Below are positions 8,510 to 19,954 of a stretch of 53,001 bases of DNA, piece after piece. Origin of the DNA: Nitrospira sp. (GTDB lineage Bacteria > Nitrospirota > Nitrospiria > Nitrospirales > Nitrospiraceae); contig JAHBWT010000019.1 of NCBI GenBank assembly GCA_019636815.1, forward strand, positions 1 to 53,001, in the 5' to 3' direction. Made by a program: the position numbers and the translations under genes. The stretch's first letter is position 1. Every line of letters starts with the position of its first letter. The notes beneath the pieces were generated by a model that was given only the letters and a program-made list of their open reading frames with translations, had not been told where the DNA came from and made no database searches.

Positions 8510-9673
8510 CTACGCTTCGGCAGGATCAGGATTGTTCTTTGAAACAGGTTTCACTTTTTCCTGTGAGGCAGTCGGTTTGACCGAGCCAGGAATCTTTGGA
8601 GTCCTTGTCGTCACGTCGGCGTTTTGAGCACGATGCAGCAGCGCGTGGTCCATGAGCACGAGCGCCATCATAGCTTCCGCAATCGGTGTAGCGCGGATGC
8701 CGACACAGGGATCGTGGCGGCCGTTGGTCTCGACAAGAACAGGCTTGCCCTCTTTGTCGATCGATCGGCGCGGCACACGGATGCTCGACGTCGGTTTGAT
8801 CCCGATCGTGACAACGATATCTTGTCCTGTAGAAATTCCACCAAGAATGCCACCGGCATGGTTCGTGACAAACCCTTCGGGAGTCAGTTCGTCGCCATGC
8901 TCCGATCCGCGCTGAGCAACCGAGGCAAAGCCTGATCCAATCTCAACAGCCTTCACCGCATTGATACTCATCATGGCAGCCGCCAAGTCTGCATCGAGTT
9001 TCCCATAGACTGGAGCTCCCAACCCGACCGGCACATGCTCCGCCACGGTCGTAATTCTTGCTCCGACCGAATCACCGGCCTTCCGCAACTCGTCTATGAA
9101 CGATTCCAGTTTGGAGACCGCAGCTGAATCAGCAGAGAAAAATGGATTTTGCCCCACAGCCTCCCAGTCTTTGAATGTCAACTCAAGCGGACCTAATTGG
9201 CTCAGATATCCCCGAATCACGACACTGTACTTTTCTCTGAGCCACTTCCTCGCAATCGCCGCCGCTGCTACGCGTACAGCGGTTTCTCGAGCCGACGCCC
9301 GACCACCGCCTCGATGGTCACGGATACCGTACTTCTGCCAGTAGGTGTAGTCTGCGTGACCGGGCCGGAAGGTATCGATCAGATTCCCATAGTCGCGGCT
9401 CCGTTGATCCTCATTTCGGATCAGCAGCGCGATAGGAGTACCGGTCGTCTTCCCCTCAAATACCCCGGAGAGAATTTCAACCCTGTCCGACTCCTGCCGC
9501 TGCGTGACGTGGCGTGACGTGCCGGGCTTGCGCCGGTCCAAATCCTTCTGAATGTCTTGAGCGGACAACTCCAGGCCTGGTGGGCACCCATCGACCACGC
9601 ATCCAATAGCCGGCCCATGGCTCTCGCCAAACGAGGTGACGGTAAAAATACGACCGAACGTGTTGACTGCCAT
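8510..9673 (-). CDS. aroC: Chorismate synthase
   Basis: A 387-aa enzyme that converts 5-enolpyruvylshikimate-3-phosphate to chorismate using reduced FMN, the last common step of aromatic amino acid biosynthesis. Signature regions are present: [21 protein letters not shown] at the N-terminus, [29 protein letters not shown] in the middle, and [11 protein letters not shown] with IKPTSSI later. The C-terminal 30 residues (about 360-387) are a polar extension. It starts 6 nt after the aspS stop, in the order rluB-aspS-aroC. Confidence 0.97.
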   Translation of the reverse strand: MAVNTFGRIFTVTSFGESHGPAIGCVVDGCPPGLELSAQDIQKDLDRRKPGTSRHVTQRQESDRVEILSGVFEGKTTGTPIALLIRNEDQRSRDYGNLIDTFRPGHADYTYWQKYGIRDHRGGGRASARETAVRVAAAAIARKWLREKYSVVIRGYLSQLGPLELTFKDWEAVGQNPFFSADSAAVSKLESFIDELRKAGDSVGARITTVAEHVPVGLGAPVYGKLDADLAAAMMSINAVKAVEIGSGFASVAQRGSEHGDELTPEGFVTNHAGGILGGISTGQDIVVTIGIKPTSSIRVPRRSIDKEGKPVLVETNGRHDPCVGIRATPIAEAMMALVLMDHALLHRAQNADVTTRTPKIPGSVKPTASQEKVKPVSKNNPDPAEA

Positions 9674-9679
9674 AGTGAT

Positions 9680-11443
9680 TTACTGCACGAGATCCAGCTT
9701 GATACGCAATTCCTTCAGTTGGTCGGAATCGACACTAGACGGCGCATCGGTGAGCGGGCATTGCGCCTTCTGAGTCTTGGGAAACGCAATGACATCGCGA
9801 ATCGAATCGGCGTTGCCGAGCAGCATGACCAATCGGTCCAACCCAAATGCGATCCCGCCGTGCGGCGGTGCGCCGTACTCCAGAGCCTCAAGCAAAAACC
9901 CAAACTTGACTGTGGCTTCTTCTTTGCCGATCCCGAGAAGATCAAAGACCTTACTTTGCACGTCTCGCCGGTGGATACGAATGCTCCCGCCCCCGATCTC
10001 GCTCCCGTTCAATACCATGTCGTACGCCTTAGCCCTCACCTTCAGTGGATCGGACTCAAACAGCGAGACATCATCGTCAACGGGGGCCGTGAAAGGATGG
10101 TGCATGGCTACGTACCGCTTCTGTTCCTGGTCATAGTCCAGCATCGGGAAATCGATGACCCACAGAGGCCGCCATGCAGTCTTATCGATCAGATTTAACT
10201 CTTCGCCCAACAACAGCCGGATCCGACCAAGCACATCATGCACGACGGAAGCTTTGTCCGCGCCGAACAACACCAGGTCGCCGGGCTTCGCTTCCGGCAA
10301 CGCGGCAGCAAACCCTTTGGCGTCAAGGAATTTTGCGATCACCGATTCGAGCTGGCCTTCCGCCGTCACCTTGAGCCATGCAAGGCCTTTGGCACCGAAG
10401 CTCTTTGCCGTCTCCCCTAAGGCATCGATGCGCGCTCGAGAGAGCGCCGCTCCACCCTTCACGATCAACGCCTTGACAATACCTCCCTTCGTCGCAGCAT
10501 CCTTGAACACCTTAAACTGGCTCGACGCACCGAAGGCCGTCACATCATAGAGCGGCATATCGAACCGCAGATCCGGCTTATCGGAACCATAGCGACCCAT
10601 GGCTTCCGCATAGCTCATCCTCTGGAAAGGCGTCGGGAGCTGAACCCCGCCCACCGTGTGGAAGATCGTCACAATCATGCGCTCCATCAGACTCATGATC
10701 TGCTCACGATCCACAAACGACAGCTCCAGATCAATTTGAGTGAACTCCGGTTGGCGATCGTTGCGGAGATCCTCGTCTCGGAAACAACGCGCAATCTGAT
10801 AGTAACGATCGACTCCGCTCACCATCAGCACTTGCTTGAACAGCTGTGGCGACTGCGGCAACGCGAAGAACTGTCCGTGATTGACCCGACTGGGGACCAA
10901 GTAGTCTCTCGCTCCTTCCGGTGTACTCTTCGTCAGGATAGGGGTTTCGACTTCGAGAAATCCCTCCGTATTCAAGAATCCCCTGGTCGTCTGCATGATG
11001 CCATGGCGTAACTGCAAAAGCCGCTGCATTCTGGGACGTCGAAGATCCAGAAAACGGTACTTCAAGCGAATCGCTTCGGTCACTTCCGCGTCATCCTCGA
11101 TCAAGAACGGCGGCGTCTTGGCTTCATTCAGAATTTCGACCTCATCGATAAAGACTTCAATCTCACCGGTCGAAAGGTTCTGATTCTTGGACTCATCCGG
11201 CCGCGCCATAACTTGGCCCACGACCGACACGACAGACTCGGAGCGCAAGGAGTGTGCTGCCTGGTGAATCTTCATGTTGCGCTCGGCATTGAACACGACT
11301 TGCGTGATACCCGACCGATCGCGGAGATCGAGAAAGATCACCATCCCATGGTCACGCCGCCGCTGGACCCAGCCGTTCAACACCACGGTCTGCCCTATAT
11401 GTTCCTTGTGTAATTCACCGCATCGGTGTGTGCGAATCTTCAT
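9680..11443 (-). CDS. aspS: Aspartyl-tRNA synthetase, bacterial type
   Basis: A 587-aa class II synthetase charging tRNA-Asp. The order is an N-terminal OB anticodon-binding domain ([19 protein letters not shown]), the class II core with motif 2 ([20 protein letters not shown]), the bacterial GAD insertion (about 285-420), and motif 3 ([13 protein letters not shown]). The bacterial type is often non-discriminating where GatCAB is present; that cannot be decided here. Its start overlaps the rluB stop by 4 nt. Confidence 0.97.
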   Translation of the reverse strand: MKIRTHRCGELHKEHIGQTVVLNGWVQRRRDHGMVIFLDLRDRSGITQVVFNAERNMKIHQAAHSLRSESVVSVVGQVMARPDESKNQNLSTGEIEVFIDEVEILNEAKTPPFLIEDDAEVTEAIRLKYRFLDLRRPRMQRLLQLRHGIMQTTRGFLNTEGFLEVETPILTKSTPEGARDYLVPSRVNHGQFFALPQSPQLFKQVLMVSGVDRYYQIARCFRDEDLRNDRQPEFTQIDLELSFVDREQIMSLMERMIVTIFHTVGGVQLPTPFQRMSYAEAMGRYGSDKPDLRFDMPLYDVTAFGASSQFKVFKDAATKGGIVKALIVKGGAALSRARIDALGETAKSFGAKGLAWLKVTAEGQLESVIAKFLDAKGFAAALPEAKPGDLVLFGADKASVVHDVLGRIRLLLGEELNLIDKTAWRPLWVIDFPMLDYDQEQKRYVAMHHPFTAPVDDDVSLFESDPLKVRAKAYDMVLNGSEIGGGSIRIHRRDVQSKVFDLLGIGKEEATVKFGFLLEALEYGAPPHGGIAFGLDRLVMLLGNADSIRDVIAFPKTQKAQCPLTDAPSSVDSDQLKELRIKLDLVQ

Positions 11444-12285
11444 ACCACCCGTACTTTCTTTGAAGACAACTTCTTCGGTTTTTCCGGTTTGGCCCAGCCC
11501 GCTTGTCGCACCGGACGTTTCGGTCGAGCCACCTGCCCGGCGCCCCGTTCAACAGCCTCTCGCCGCTCGCCAACGAGTTCCCGCAAGGCATTCGCCTCTC
11601 GATCAGTCAGAAACCGAAACTCTCCAGCCGGGAGATCACCCAACGATAACGGCCCCATCCGAACACGCATCAACTTGAGGACCGGATGTTGAACAGCTTC
11701 CAACATGCGCTTGACTTGATGTTTCCGCCCTTCACGTATGGTCAATTCCAACCAGGAGTTCTGTTCAGCCTTCTTCACCTTCTTCACAAACGCCGGGCCG
11801 GTCATTCCATCGTCGAGCCGGATACCCCGTTCTAATCGCGCGATCTCTTCATCCGTCAATATTCCCTTGACCTTGATCAGGTATGTCTTAGGCACATGGT
11901 ACCGTGGGTGCAAGAGAGCCTGCGCGAGATCGCCGTTGTTCGTCAACAGCATCAGCCCTTCACTGTCGAAATCGAGCCGACCAACCGGAAACACCCGAAC
12001 GGACACGCCTCGCAAGAAATCCTTCACCGTCGTCCGACCGCCCGGATCATCCAGCGTCGACATAACATTCTTGGGTTTGTTCAGCATCAGATACACGAAC
12101 GGTTGAGCTGCGGTCAGATGCTTCCCGTCCACTTTCACATGGTCTCGCTCGGGATCAACCTTCGTCCCAAGCTCGGTAACCACCTTGCCATTGACCGTGA
12201 CACGACCGGTGGCGATCAACATCTCCGCCTTCCGGCGTGACGACAGCCCCGTGCTCGCAATGAGTTTTTGGAGTCGAACTCCCAT
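11440..12285 (-). CDS. rluB: Pseudouridine synthase, RluB/RsuA family
   Basis: A 281-aa protein. An S4 RNA-binding domain (about 1-60: [21 protein letters not shown]) is followed by the RsuA/RluB/E/F catalytic domain with [18 protein letters not shown], where the Asp in GRLDFDSEG is the catalytic residue of the family, and [15 protein letters not shown]. The C-terminus is a basic tail (about 245-281). RluB modifies 23S rRNA; assignment to that position over RsuA or RluE/F is by family resemblance. It is the first gene of the rluB-aspS-aroC run. Confidence 0.88.
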   Translation of the reverse strand: MGVRLQKLIASTGLSSRRKAEMLIATGRVTVNGKVVTELGTKVDPERDHVKVDGKHLTAAQPFVYLMLNKPKNVMSTLDDPGGRTTVKDFLRGVSVRVFPVGRLDFDSEGLMLLTNNGDLAQALLHPRYHVPKTYLIKVKGILTDEEIARLERGIRLDDGMTGPAFVKKVKKAEQNSWLELTIREGRKHQVKRMLEAVQHPVLKLMRVRMGPLSLGDLPAGEFRFLTDREANALRELVGERREAVERGAGQVARPKRPVRQAGWAKPEKPKKLSSKKVRVV

Positions 12286-12438
12286 CGGTCCTCTCTTCCC
12301 CTCTCAAAACAGGAAGTAGTCCTACTGGCTCTCACTGCGCGCATCCAGAGCGATGCACAGCCCCAAAAGAGTCATCGAATAAAGTCTGCGTGCGCGTTGG
12401 GCAAGCACAAGAGACAGTGGGACTGCTTCCAGCTTCCC

Positions 12439-13995
12439 CTACTCCCACTCGATCGTCGATGGCGGTTTTGAACTGATGTCATAGACCACCCGATTCACAC
12501 CTTTGACTTCATTGATGATCCGGTTCGACATTCGCCCCAGCACCTCATTCGGAATCTTGGCCCAATCCGCAGTCATGCCATCCATGCTCGTAACGGCGCG
12601 AATGGCGATCACGTACTCATAGGTCCGTTGATCGCCCATCACTCCGACGGTCCTGATCGGCAACAGCACCGCGAAAGCCTGCCAGATGTCGCGATACAGA
12701 CCAGCGTTCCGAATCTCTTCATTGACGATGGCTTCCGCCGCCCGCAGAATCACCAACCGTTCAGGCGTCACGGCGCCCAACACGCGAATCGCCAAGCCAG
12801 GCCCCGGGAACGGTTGCCGCCAGATGATCTCATCCGGCAATCCGAGCTCTGTCCCCAGCACTCGAACTTCGTCCTTGAAGAGCTCGCGAAGCGGTTCAAT
12901 GAGTTTGAGCTTCATGCGAGCCGGCAATCCGCCGACATTGTGATGCGTCTTTATTATGGCTGATGGCCCCTTAAAACTCACACTCTCAATGACATCCGGA
13001 TAGAGCGTGCCTTGGACGAGATACCGGACGCCTTTCAGCTTTTTCGATTCGGCTTCAAAATGTTTGATGAACTGCCGGCCGATGATCTTCCGCTTCCGCT
13101 CCGGATCGGTAACATTTTTCAGGCCGGCGAGAAATGGCTTGCTCGCGTCAAGAATCCGCAGATTCAGATGGAGCTGCGAGGCGAACGTCTGTCGAACCTG
13201 TTCGCGCTCACCGGCGCGCAACACTCCATTATCGACGAAAATGCAGGTCAGTTGATCGCCGATCGCCCGATGCGTGAGCGCCGCAGCCACCGATGAATCC
13301 ACCCCACCGCTCAACGCACAGATGACCCGATCTTTGCCGACCTGTTCACGAATCTGTTTGACCGCGGTCTCGACATAGGACTGCATGGTCCAGGTCGGCT
13401 TGCATCCACAAATCTCGTACACGAAGTTGCGCAGGATCTGCGCCCCTTCCGGCGTGTGTGCCACTTCGGGATGGAACTGCAAACAATAGATGCGGCGCTT
13501 GTGATCGTCCCGCTTCATCGCCGCGACAGGTGAGTTACTCGTATGGGCCATCGATCGAAACCCCGGAGGCATCCGCTCGATGCGATCTCCATGCGACATC
13601 CACACGGCTGTCTTCTTCTCAGTTCCGACTCCCTTAAAAAGATCGCTCTCATCGTCGATCATAAGATCAGCGCGACCATACTCCCGATGGATCGACTTAT
13701 CGACTTCTCCGCCGGAGAGATGCGTCACGAGCTGCATGCCGTAGCAGATGCCGAGGATTGGAATGTGCTGATCAAACAGCTCCGTGGCGACGACCGGCGC
13801 TTTCTTCTGATAGACACTGGAGGGTCCGCCGGACAGAACAATCCCCTTCGGCCGATAGGCCAGAATGGTTGCCAGTGGAGCCGTACAGGGAAAAATTTGA
13901 GAATAGACTTGAGCTTCGCGGATACGGCGCGCGATCAGCTGGGTGTACTGTGAGCCAAAATCGAGGACCAGGATTCTATCGTGCCAGAGTTCCAT
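12439..13995 (-). CDS. guaA: GMP synthase (glutamine-hydrolysing)
   Basis: A 518-aa enzyme that aminates XMP to GMP. Class I glutamine amidotransferase domain (about 1-195): [17 protein letters not shown], nucleophile elbow GICYGMQ, and late His/Glu in FHPEV. ATP pyrophosphatase domain: P-loop [12 protein letters not shown]. Dimerisation domain at the C-terminus, ending in the conserved KPPSTIEWE. It lies 92 nt downstream of guaB, with an imperfect inverted repeat in between. Confidence 0.98.
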   Translation of the reverse strand: MELWHDRILVLDFGSQYTQLIARRIREAQVYSQIFPCTAPLATILAYRPKGIVLSGGPSSVYQKKAPVVATELFDQHIPILGICYGMQLVTHLSGGEVDKSIHREYGRADLMIDDESDLFKGVGTEKKTAVWMSHGDRIERMPPGFRSMAHTSNSPVAAMKRDDHKRRIYCLQFHPEVAHTPEGAQILRNFVYEICGCKPTWTMQSYVETAVKQIREQVGKDRVICALSGGVDSSVAAALTHRAIGDQLTCIFVDNGVLRAGEREQVRQTFASQLHLNLRILDASKPFLAGLKNVTDPERKRKIIGRQFIKHFEAESKKLKGVRYLVQGTLYPDVIESVSFKGPSAIIKTHHNVGGLPARMKLKLIEPLRELFKDEVRVLGTELGLPDEIIWRQPFPGPGLAIRVLGAVTPERLVILRAAEAIVNEEIRNAGLYRDIWQAFAVLLPIRTVGVMGDQRTYEYVIAIRAVTSMDGMTADWAKIPNEVLGRMSNRIINEVKGVNRVVYDISSKPPSTIEWE

Positions 13996-14001
13996 CGCAG
14001 C

Positions 14002-14082
14002 GTGAAAAGTAAAACGTTAGAAATTCGACGAGGGAGATCGAAGAAGCGCTTTCAGAAAAACGTTTCACATTTTACCTTTCAC
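14002..14082. repeat. Imperfect inverted repeat between guaB and guaA
   Basis: gtgaaaagtaaaacgtt at 14002-14018 is answered by its inverted form at 14059-14082 (aacgttt...ttacctttcac), interrupted by about 7 extra bases. It lies wholly inside the 92-nt guaB-guaA spacer. The transcript could fold into a long arm. It may be an interspersed intergenic repeat or a processing or attenuation structure; there is no adjoining T-run. Confidence 0.4.
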
Positions 14083-14087
14083 CTTCC

Positions 14088-15554
14088 TTACTCCCAATCC
14101 ATTCGGTAGTTCGGCGCCTCTTTGGTGATGATCACGTCATGCACATGGCTTTCACGGAGGCCCGCCACGGATTGTCTGATGAACGTTGCATTCCGTTGCA
14201 GGTCCACAATCGTTTTACAGCCGCAGTAGCCCATCCCTGATTTGACGCCGCCGACCAATTGGTACACCACCGCAGCCAACGAGCCTTTATAGGGAACGCG
14301 CCCCTCAATCCCTTCGGGAACGAGCTTCTGCGCCGAACGTCCGGCCTGTCCGTATCGATCTCCGCCACCCCGCTCCATCGCCCCGATGGACCCCATGCCG
14401 CGATAGACTTTGTAGGTTCGGGCTTGATAGAGAACCGTCTCGCCTGGAGATTCTTCCGTTCCCGCAAAGAGACCGCCGAGCATGACGGACGATGCCCCGG
14501 CAGCCAAGGCCTTCGTGATATCGCCTGAAAACTTGATGCCGCCATCGGCAATAATCGGCACGCCGCTTCTATGCAAAACCTTGGCGCAATCCGCAATGGC
14601 GGTCAGCTGCGGCATCCCAGCGCCCGATACAATGCGCGTCGTGCAAATTGATCCCGGTCCGACTCCAACCTTGACCGCATCGACTCCGACTTTGAGCAGG
14701 TCTTTAGCTGCCTCGGCAGTGCCAATATTTCCCACCACCAGCTCGAGATCCGGATACCGTTTTTTGATCAGCTTTGCGGTGTCCAGCACGGCCTGCGAAT
14801 GTCCATGCGCCGTGTCGATCACCACGAGATCCACGCCGGATTTTTTCAGAAGTGTCACTCGCTCTTCCGTATCCCGCCCTACCCCGACTGCAGCCCCCAC
14901 CCGTAACCGCCCATGACTATCCTTACAGGCATTGGGATACTTAATACGTTTTTCAATATCCTTGATGGTAATGAGGCCTTTGAGTTCATACTGCTTGTTC
15001 ACCACCGGTAGCTTTTCGATGCGATGTTCATGGAGAATTTCTCTCGCCTTCTCCAGGCTGGTGCCCTCCGGCGCCGTCACCAACCGCTCCCGCTTCATCA
15101 CCTGCGAGACTTTGAGGTCCATCCGGCTTTCGAATCGCAGATCGCGATTGGTGAGAATCCCGACCAGCTTGCGTCCTTTGGTGACGGGAATGCCGGATAT
15201 CCGATATTTCGCCATCAGCTGGTGCGCATCGCGAATCGTTTCATCCGGTGAAATCGTCACCGGATCCAGAATCATCCCGCTCTCTGATTTCTTGACCTTA
15301 TCCACTTCAATCGCCTGATCGGCCGGAGAAAGCACACGATGAATAATGCCGATCCCACCTTCGCGTGCCATGGCGATCGCCAGTCGAGATTCCGTCACCG
15401 TATCCATGGCGGCGCTGACGAGTGGAATGTTGATCCGGATATTGCGCGACACGTGGGTGCCGGTTTCGACCTCGCTGGGCAGAATCTGCGACTTAGCCGG
15501 CACGAGGACCACGTCGTCGTAAGTCAGTCCCAGCCGCGGTTCTTTATCAAGCAT
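14088..15554 (-). CDS. guaB: IMP dehydrogenase
   Basis: 488 aa; NAD-dependent oxidation of IMP to XMP, the step before GuaA. A TIM-barrel core ([18 protein letters not shown]) is split by two CBS domains (about 95-215), followed by the catalytic loop [12 protein letters not shown] with the active Cys, [11 protein letters not shown], and the flap GAMERGG. The ATG at 15554 follows AGAGGGA at good spacing; the open frame extends 70 codons further upstream into the NHL gene but without family similarity. It begins 10 nt after the NHL gene stop. Confidence 0.98.
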   Translation of the reverse strand: MLDKEPRLGLTYDDVVLVPAKSQILPSEVETGTHVSRNIRINIPLVSAAMDTVTESRLAIAMAREGGIGIIHRVLSPADQAIEVDKVKKSESGMILDPVTISPDETIRDAHQLMAKYRISGIPVTKGRKLVGILTNRDLRFESRMDLKVSQVMKRERLVTAPEGTSLEKAREILHEHRIEKLPVVNKQYELKGLITIKDIEKRIKYPNACKDSHGRLRVGAAVGVGRDTEERVTLLKKSGVDLVVIDTAHGHSQAVLDTAKLIKKRYPDLELVVGNIGTAEAAKDLLKVGVDAVKVGVGPGSICTTRIVSGAGMPQLTAIADCAKVLHRSGVPIIADGGIKFSGDITKALAAGASSVMLGGLFAGTEESPGETVLYQARTYKVYRGMGSIGAMERGGGDRYGQAGRSAQKLVPEGIEGRVPYKGSLAAVVYQLVGGVKSGMGYCGCKTIVDLQRNATFIRQSVAGLRESHVHDVIITKEAPNYRMDWE

Positions 15555-15564
15555 CGTTCCCTCT

Positions 15565-18534
15565 TCAGACTTTCTGGGTTCGTTGCGCCTTCTCCAACTC
15601 GGCCAGCTCCTCAGCCTCGTCCTGCAACCGCTCACTGCCCTCTTCCGCAGGCATGAACTGCTGCACGCGCGTATTACCGCTGTCAACGACAAAGACACTC
15701 CCCTTCGCGTCGACCGCAATCCCATAGGGAAAATTGAATTGCCCGTCACCGTTTCCGAATCCACCCCATTGGGTGATGAAATTCCCCTCTCGGTCGAATT
15801 TCTCGATTCGGTGATTGCCCGTATCCGTCACATACACATCGCCGGCCCCATCGACGGTGATTCCCCAAGGGGAGCGCAGTTGGCCCGCCTCCTGTGCCAA
15901 GGGACTGCTGGCATGCCCGGCTGCCGGACTGCCGCCCCACTTTGTCAACAGCTGCGGCAACACATTGGTACTGGTGTCGAATTTCTGGATGCGATGATTG
16001 CCCATGTCGACGACATAGACCGATCCGTCCTCCTGATCGACGGCCACGCCACGCGGAAAATAGAACTGCCCATCGCCGTTCCCAAAGCTGCCCCAGGCCA
16101 TGATGAACTCGCCTGTCATATCGAACTTCTGAACGCGGAAGTTGGCGCTGTCGACGACATAGATGTAACCACGCACACGATCGACCGCGATGCCCCATGG
16201 CGCATTAAACTGCCCCTCGCCGTTCCCGCGCGAACCAAACTTCATCATATATCCGCCGAGCTTGCCGTCGAACTTTTGCACTCGATGATTGTTCGTATCG
16301 ACGACCCAGACGTCGCCTTTTCCATCGCAGGCAATACCGGTAGGATTGTGAAAGTTGGCATTCGCCGACCCGAAGTTCCCCCAGAGGATGATAAAGTTTC
16401 CGGCATGGTCGAATTTTTGAATACGATTGTTGCCGTTGTCGACGACGAACAGCGATCCCTGCTGATCGACGGCGAGTCCGTACATGGGCGCGATGAATTC
16501 GCCACCGTGCAACAACGACGCGCCACGTCCTGGCTTCCCCCACTTCGCCACGCACAGATACCCGGAGGTATTGACCAGAATCGTCGTGGTCGCCGGCGTC
16601 GACACGTTGTTGCCGATATCCTTGAACCACACATAAATCGTCTTGTGCCCGTCCGCCGGAGAGAGGATGAAGGGAATGGTCGCCCCAAACTTGATGGCCG
16701 GCGTCACATCCACCCATCCCGGAGTACCGGCCATGGGAGTCAATGGGCTTTCCGAAATGAAATAGGCGCCGACCCCCGTGTCTAAATCAGTGGCCGAGAT
16801 CGTCACGACGACATCCGGTGAGTTCGTCATGAACGCTCCGTGATTGATCACCGCATAGGGATTCTGGGGCGCCGTGATATCGATCAGCACAGGCGTCGCC
16901 GTCACTTCTTCCGACAAGCCGCTTTCCGCCCCATCTTCGAACGAGGCCGTCACGGCATAAAAATAGGGGGTATCGTTCGTCAGACCTTCGTGCGTGTAGG
17001 GATTCGTCACGCCTTCGATCTTGGTCGCTCCTTGCATCGTGATATGAGGAGAGGTGCTGAAATAGAGGTTATACGCTTGGGCACCCGGCACCTCCATCCA
17101 GCTCAGAAAGACCTCCGTATCGCCGGCCTTCACCGCAAGACTACGGGGCGGCTGCACCGATCCGGCTTCCCCCGCCTGCGCCGGTTGTTCTATGCCGCGA
17201 TTCATCTCTTCTTCGGTCGGCGTGTACTTGAGAACGCGGTTATTGCCACTATCGACGACGAACACACACCCTTCTTTATCCACGGCGATCCCATAGGGGA
17301 AATTGAGCTGCCCCTCGGTCTTCCCACGATTGCCGAACGAGCAGAGAAACGTTCCATTGCCGTCGAACTTCTGAATTCGGTGATTTCCGCTGTCGACAAC
17401 ATACACGTTCCCGAGGGCATCGCACGCGATGCCCCACGGCGACTTGAACTGTCCGGGCCCGCTCCCCTCGCGACCCCATTTTGCCAAGAAGCTGCCACGG
17501 GTGTCGAACTTTTGAATGCGGTTATTGCTCTCATCAGCGACATAAATATTGCCGACGAAATCCACCGCCACACCGCGGGGGAAGAAAAATGCCCCATCGA
17601 AGCTGCCGTCGCGTCCCCATTTCAACAAAGGCTGGCCATCGGCTTGGAACTTTTGAATGCGCGCGTTGCTGGTATCGGACACGTAGACATTTCCGTCTTG
17701 ATCCGTCGTAATTCCCCACGGCACATCGAAGCGGCCCATATCGGCGCCGCGCCAAGCGAACCCAAACTTGCCCCAGGCCTTCTGCACATTGCCTTCGAGG
17801 TCAAACTTTTGGACACGGTTGTTTCCACTATCAGCCACGTACACGACATCGTCCGGTCCAACCGCCAGCCCCCGTGGATAATAGAACTGCCCTTCCTGGG
17901 AATTAGGCTCACCGCCCCATCGAGCCAAGAACATTCCGGTCTTATTGAACTTTTGGATCGAATGATTGTCAGTATCGGCCACGTAAATATTGCCGTCCTT
18001 GTCGAGGGCAATCCCCGTGGGCGAGCTAAGTCCACCATCATCCATGCCTTCCCGACCAATGACCATCGTCAGGAGATACGGCGAGGGAATCGCCATCACT
18101 TCTTGTGACTCATGGCTTTCTCCCTTCGAGGTGACCACGGTGACCACATAGTGATAACATGTCCCATTCGCAAGATCGTCATGCACATAGGGGCTGGTCG
18201 GGCCTTCGATGCAACTGGCCGTATCCTTTTTCACACCGATGACGCTCCTGAAATCGTCAGGGCCGGCGATGGGACGGGTCAGCTCGGAAAACTTGATCTG
18301 CACACCCTTTGTCGTCTGGAAATACAGGTTGTAGTACATGGCGTCCGGAACCGGATCCCATGTAATCGTAATGCGTCCATTGCCCGGTTTGGCCTGAACA
18401 TTCTGCGGAGGAGACGGGAGTTCTTCCTCTTCAGCTACCGAATCCCCGCCACCCCATTCATCGTGAATGCCTTGAACGAATAAACGGAACCGATCGACGT
18501 ACCACGTGTCATCACTTAACCAGGTTTTCATCAC
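15565..18534 (-). CDS. NHL beta-propeller / fibronectin III repeat protein
   Basis: A 989-aa protein built as FnIII-like domain (about 40-150), a first NHL propeller of about six repeats (about 155-445), a second FnIII-like domain (about 460-555), an Ig-like stretch (about 560-655), and a second NHL propeller (about 660-970). NHL units show repeated GIAVD...[15 protein letters not shown]...GNFLAKWG patterns. No signal peptide or membrane segment is evident, which is unusual for such repeat proteins. It lies 10 nt upstream of guaB, so guaB and guaA are probably transcribed behind it. The role is unknown; NHL propellers bind proteins, ligands or RNA. Confidence 0.88.
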   Translation of the reverse strand: MMKTWLSDDTWYVDRFRLFVQGIHDEWGGGDSVAEEEELPSPPQNVQAKPGNGRITITWDPVPDAMYYNLYFQTTKGVQIKFSELTRPIAGPDDFRSVIGVKKDTASCIEGPTSPYVHDDLANGTCYHYVVTVVTSKGESHESQEVMAIPSPYLLTMVIGREGMDDGGLSSPTGIALDKDGNIYVADTDNHSIQKFNKTGMFLARWGGEPNSQEGQFYYPRGLAVGPDDVVYVADSGNNRVQKFDLEGNVQKAWGKFGFAWRGADMGRFDVPWGITTDQDGNVYVSDTSNARIQKFQADGQPLLKWGRDGSFDGAFFFPRGVAVDFVGNIYVADESNNRIQKFDTRGSFLAKWGREGSGPGQFKSPWGIACDALGNVYVVDSGNHRIQKFDGNGTFLCSFGNRGKTEGQLNFPYGIAVDKEGCVFVVDSGNNRVLKYTPTEEEMNRGIEQPAQAGEAGSVQPPRSLAVKAGDTEVFLSWMEVPGAQAYNLYFSTSPHITMQGATKIEGVTNPYTHEGLTNDTPYFYAVTASFEDGAESGLSEEVTATPVLIDITAPQNPYAVINHGAFMTNSPDVVVTISATDLDTGVGAYFISESPLTPMAGTPGWVDVTPAIKFGATIPFILSPADGHKTIYVWFKDIGNNVSTPATTTILVNTSGYLCVAKWGKPGRGASLLHGGEFIAPMYGLAVDQQGSLFVVDNGNNRIQKFDHAGNFIILWGNFGSANANFHNPTGIACDGKGDVWVVDTNNHRVQKFDGKLGGYMMKFGSRGNGEGQFNAPWGIAVDRVRGYIYVVDSANFRVQKFDMTGEFIMAWGSFGNGDGQFYFPRGVAVDQEDGSVYVVDMGNHRIQKFDTSTNVLPQLLTKWGGSPAAGHASSPLAQEAGQLRSPWGITVDGAGDVYVTDTGNHRIEKFDREGNFITQWGGFGNGDGQFNFPYGIAVDAKGSVFVVDSGNTRVQQFMPAEEGSERLQDEAEELAELEKAQRTQKV

Positions 18535-18954
18535 GGTGTTGCCTCAGAATTGCTTATGGGAACAGTTCAGAAACAGCGGATCTTTCAATCGCTTAGACTT
18601 GGGTTGAACACTCTAACAAAGCGACGGAAATGGAGTCAAGGCAACGGCGGATAGCGTTGTCGCGTGAAAGAAGAATTGCCCTCTATGGTATCTATACCCG
18701 AATCGATTACAATGCGCCGATGATTCTCAGACAGGCTCAACTCGAGCGCAGGAGTGCATTCTGTGATAGGTACTGAGAAGTCAGACTGAAGCAGCCCGAA
18801 CTACGGATGCGATGGCACCAGAAGCCTTGTGTAGGGAGCCACCACGTAGCCCTTGAGACGACTGCTCAAAACTAACTCATGGTCAGGAGATAATCCACCA
18901 TCGAATTTACCGTCGATACCACATAACATTTGGCTCAGATGAAGGTGACCTATT
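18535..18954. other. 420-bp intergenic region
   Basis: It separates the minus-strand NHL gene from the plus-strand small gene at 18955. No ORF, tRNA or repeat can be supported. A TTGACT on the minus strand (18634-18639) with a poor -10 17 bp further is the best promoter candidate for the NHL-guaBA transcript, but it is weak. Both promoters of this divergent pair must lie here. Confidence 0.4.
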
Positions 18955-19128
18955 ATGCGAATGTTTCAGGTCAGACAGACCATCACATACGATTTGACAG
19001 TGGCCGCAGGAACGGAGCAGGAAGCGATCTTGAAGGCTAAAGGTATTCCATTGACTCAATGGACCACTGAAGCTGACGAAATCACGGCTGAGATGATCGA
19101 TGAGACAGACGAGATCGATGACTACTGA
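18955..19128 (+). CDS. 57-aa acidic small protein
   Basis: A short ORF, MRMFQVRQTITYDLTVAAGT and onward, ending in an acidic tail (TDEIDDY). The pattern of strand (QTITYDLTV), then helix with Glu/Ala (EQEAILKAKG) resembles small beta-beta-alpha proteins of unknown role in many bacteria. GAAGGTG lies about 8 nt before the ATG. It ends 40 nt before the cytochrome c gene in the same direction, so they may share a transcript. The function is unknown. Confidence 0.6.
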   Translation: MRMFQVRQTITYDLTVAAGTEQEAILKAKGIPLTQWTTEADEITAEMIDETDEIDDY

Positions 19129-19168
19129 TTTCCCGACCGGTCGTTGATCCTCGATAAGAGAACACACC

Positions 19169-19711
19169 GTGCGCATATCTCAAACTGTTCTGGCTTCAAC
19201 CCTCTATCTCCTGCTACTCACAGGCATAACGGCCACTGCCGCAGCTGGAGACAAGGTAGACAGGATTGATCAGGTGAGCCCCTCGGACAAGAAGTTGGAC
19301 AAAAAAACCGAGGAGCGGGGTCGGTATATCATCAAGATCGCCGGGTGCAACGACTGTCATACCGCTGGCTATGCAGAAGCGGCTGGGAAGATACCTGAGC
19401 AAGACTGGCTCAAGGGAGATACAATCGGCTGGCGTGGCCCCTGGGGAACAACCTACGCGACCAACCTACGACTCTATATGCATAATCTCTCGGAAGACCA
19501 GTGGATCCATGTTTCACGCACCGTCAAATTTCGCCCCCCGATGCCATGGTTCGTCCTGCGCGAGATGACCGATGTAGACCTGCGAGCGATCTATCGGTTC
19601 ATCAGGCATCTGGGTCCCGCTGGCGAACAGGCACCTCCCTATCTCCTCCCCGATCAAGAACCTCCAAAGCCGTATATCCTGTTCCCTTCCAGTCAGGAGC
19701 CGTCGCAATAG
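19169..19711 (+). CDS. Periplasmic monoheme cytochrome c
   Basis: A 180-aa protein with an N-terminal signal peptide (hydrophobic TLYLLLLTGITATAAA), a single heme-binding CNDCH (60-64), and a downstream RPPMPWF whose Met is the likely second axial ligand, as in class I cytochromes c. It is an electron carrier or a soluble domain of an oxidase or dehydrogenase; the partner is not visible nearby. The start is GTG at 19169; no better ATG precedes the signal peptide. The C-terminus is Pro-rich. Confidence 0.85.
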   Translation: MRISQTVLASTLYLLLLTGITATAAAGDKVDRIDQVSPSDKKLDKKTEERGRYIIKIAGCNDCHTAGYAEAAGKIPEQDWLKGDTIGWRGPWGTTYATNLRLYMHNLSEDQWIHVSRTVKFRPPMPWFVLREMTDVDLRAIYRFIRHLGPAGEQAPPYLLPDQEPPKPYILFPSSQEPSQ

Positions 19712-19777
19712 GCAGCGCTGCTAACTTCTCCTACCTCAGGGCACGACCTCAGCAGAGCACACACCTCCTCCACCATA

Positions 19778-19810
19778 GCACCGGTGCAAGGACATTACAT
19801 CACACCGGTG
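19778..19810. repeat. Two CACCGGTG palindromes 24 bp apart
   Basis: GCACCGGTGC (19778-19787) is a perfect palindrome, and CACCGGTG recurs at 19803-19810. They lie between the ends of the convergent cytochrome c gene and the 27-aa ORF. The arrangement resembles a two-site operator or two mini-hairpins; no function can be shown. Confidence 0.35.
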
Positions 19811-19870
19811 CCTGGGCTATCACTACCGGCCTGAACAGCAGTAAACCGAAACGGCCACCCCTGCTATTTG

Positions 19871-19954
19871 CTACTGACTTTTCTTGTAGACAACCAGACC
19901 ACCGATGAAGATTGCGAGCATGACGGCTGCAAACATTAAGAAGGTACTGTCCAT
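19871..19954 (-). CDS. 27-aa single-span membrane microprotein
   Basis: The ORF encodes MDSTFLMFAAVMLAIFIGG followed by LVVYKKSQ: a short polar start, about 18 hydrophobic residues and a basic end, an ideal single transmembrane helix with the tail in the cytoplasm. A near-perfect ribosome site (AAAGGAG) lies 6-7 nt before the ATG, which argues strongly for translation. The size and form recall the tiny accessory subunits of respiratory oxidases (CydX or CcoQ type), but sequence identity to them cannot be claimed. It is convergent with the cytochrome c gene. Confidence 0.65.
   Translation of the reverse strand: MDSTFLMFAAVMLAIFIGGLVVYKKSQ

Noticed and set aside
15555-15764. 70-codon N-terminal extension of IMP dehydrogenase
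   Set aside because: It lies inside the NHL gene and lacks family similarity; ATG 15554 has a good ribosome site.
15583-18108. Two long plus-strand ORFs (15583-16785 and 16840-18108) opposite the NHL gene
   Set aside because: They repeat a periodic pattern that mirrors the NHL codons on the other strand. They have no start signals and no family character; the NHL frame explains the openness.
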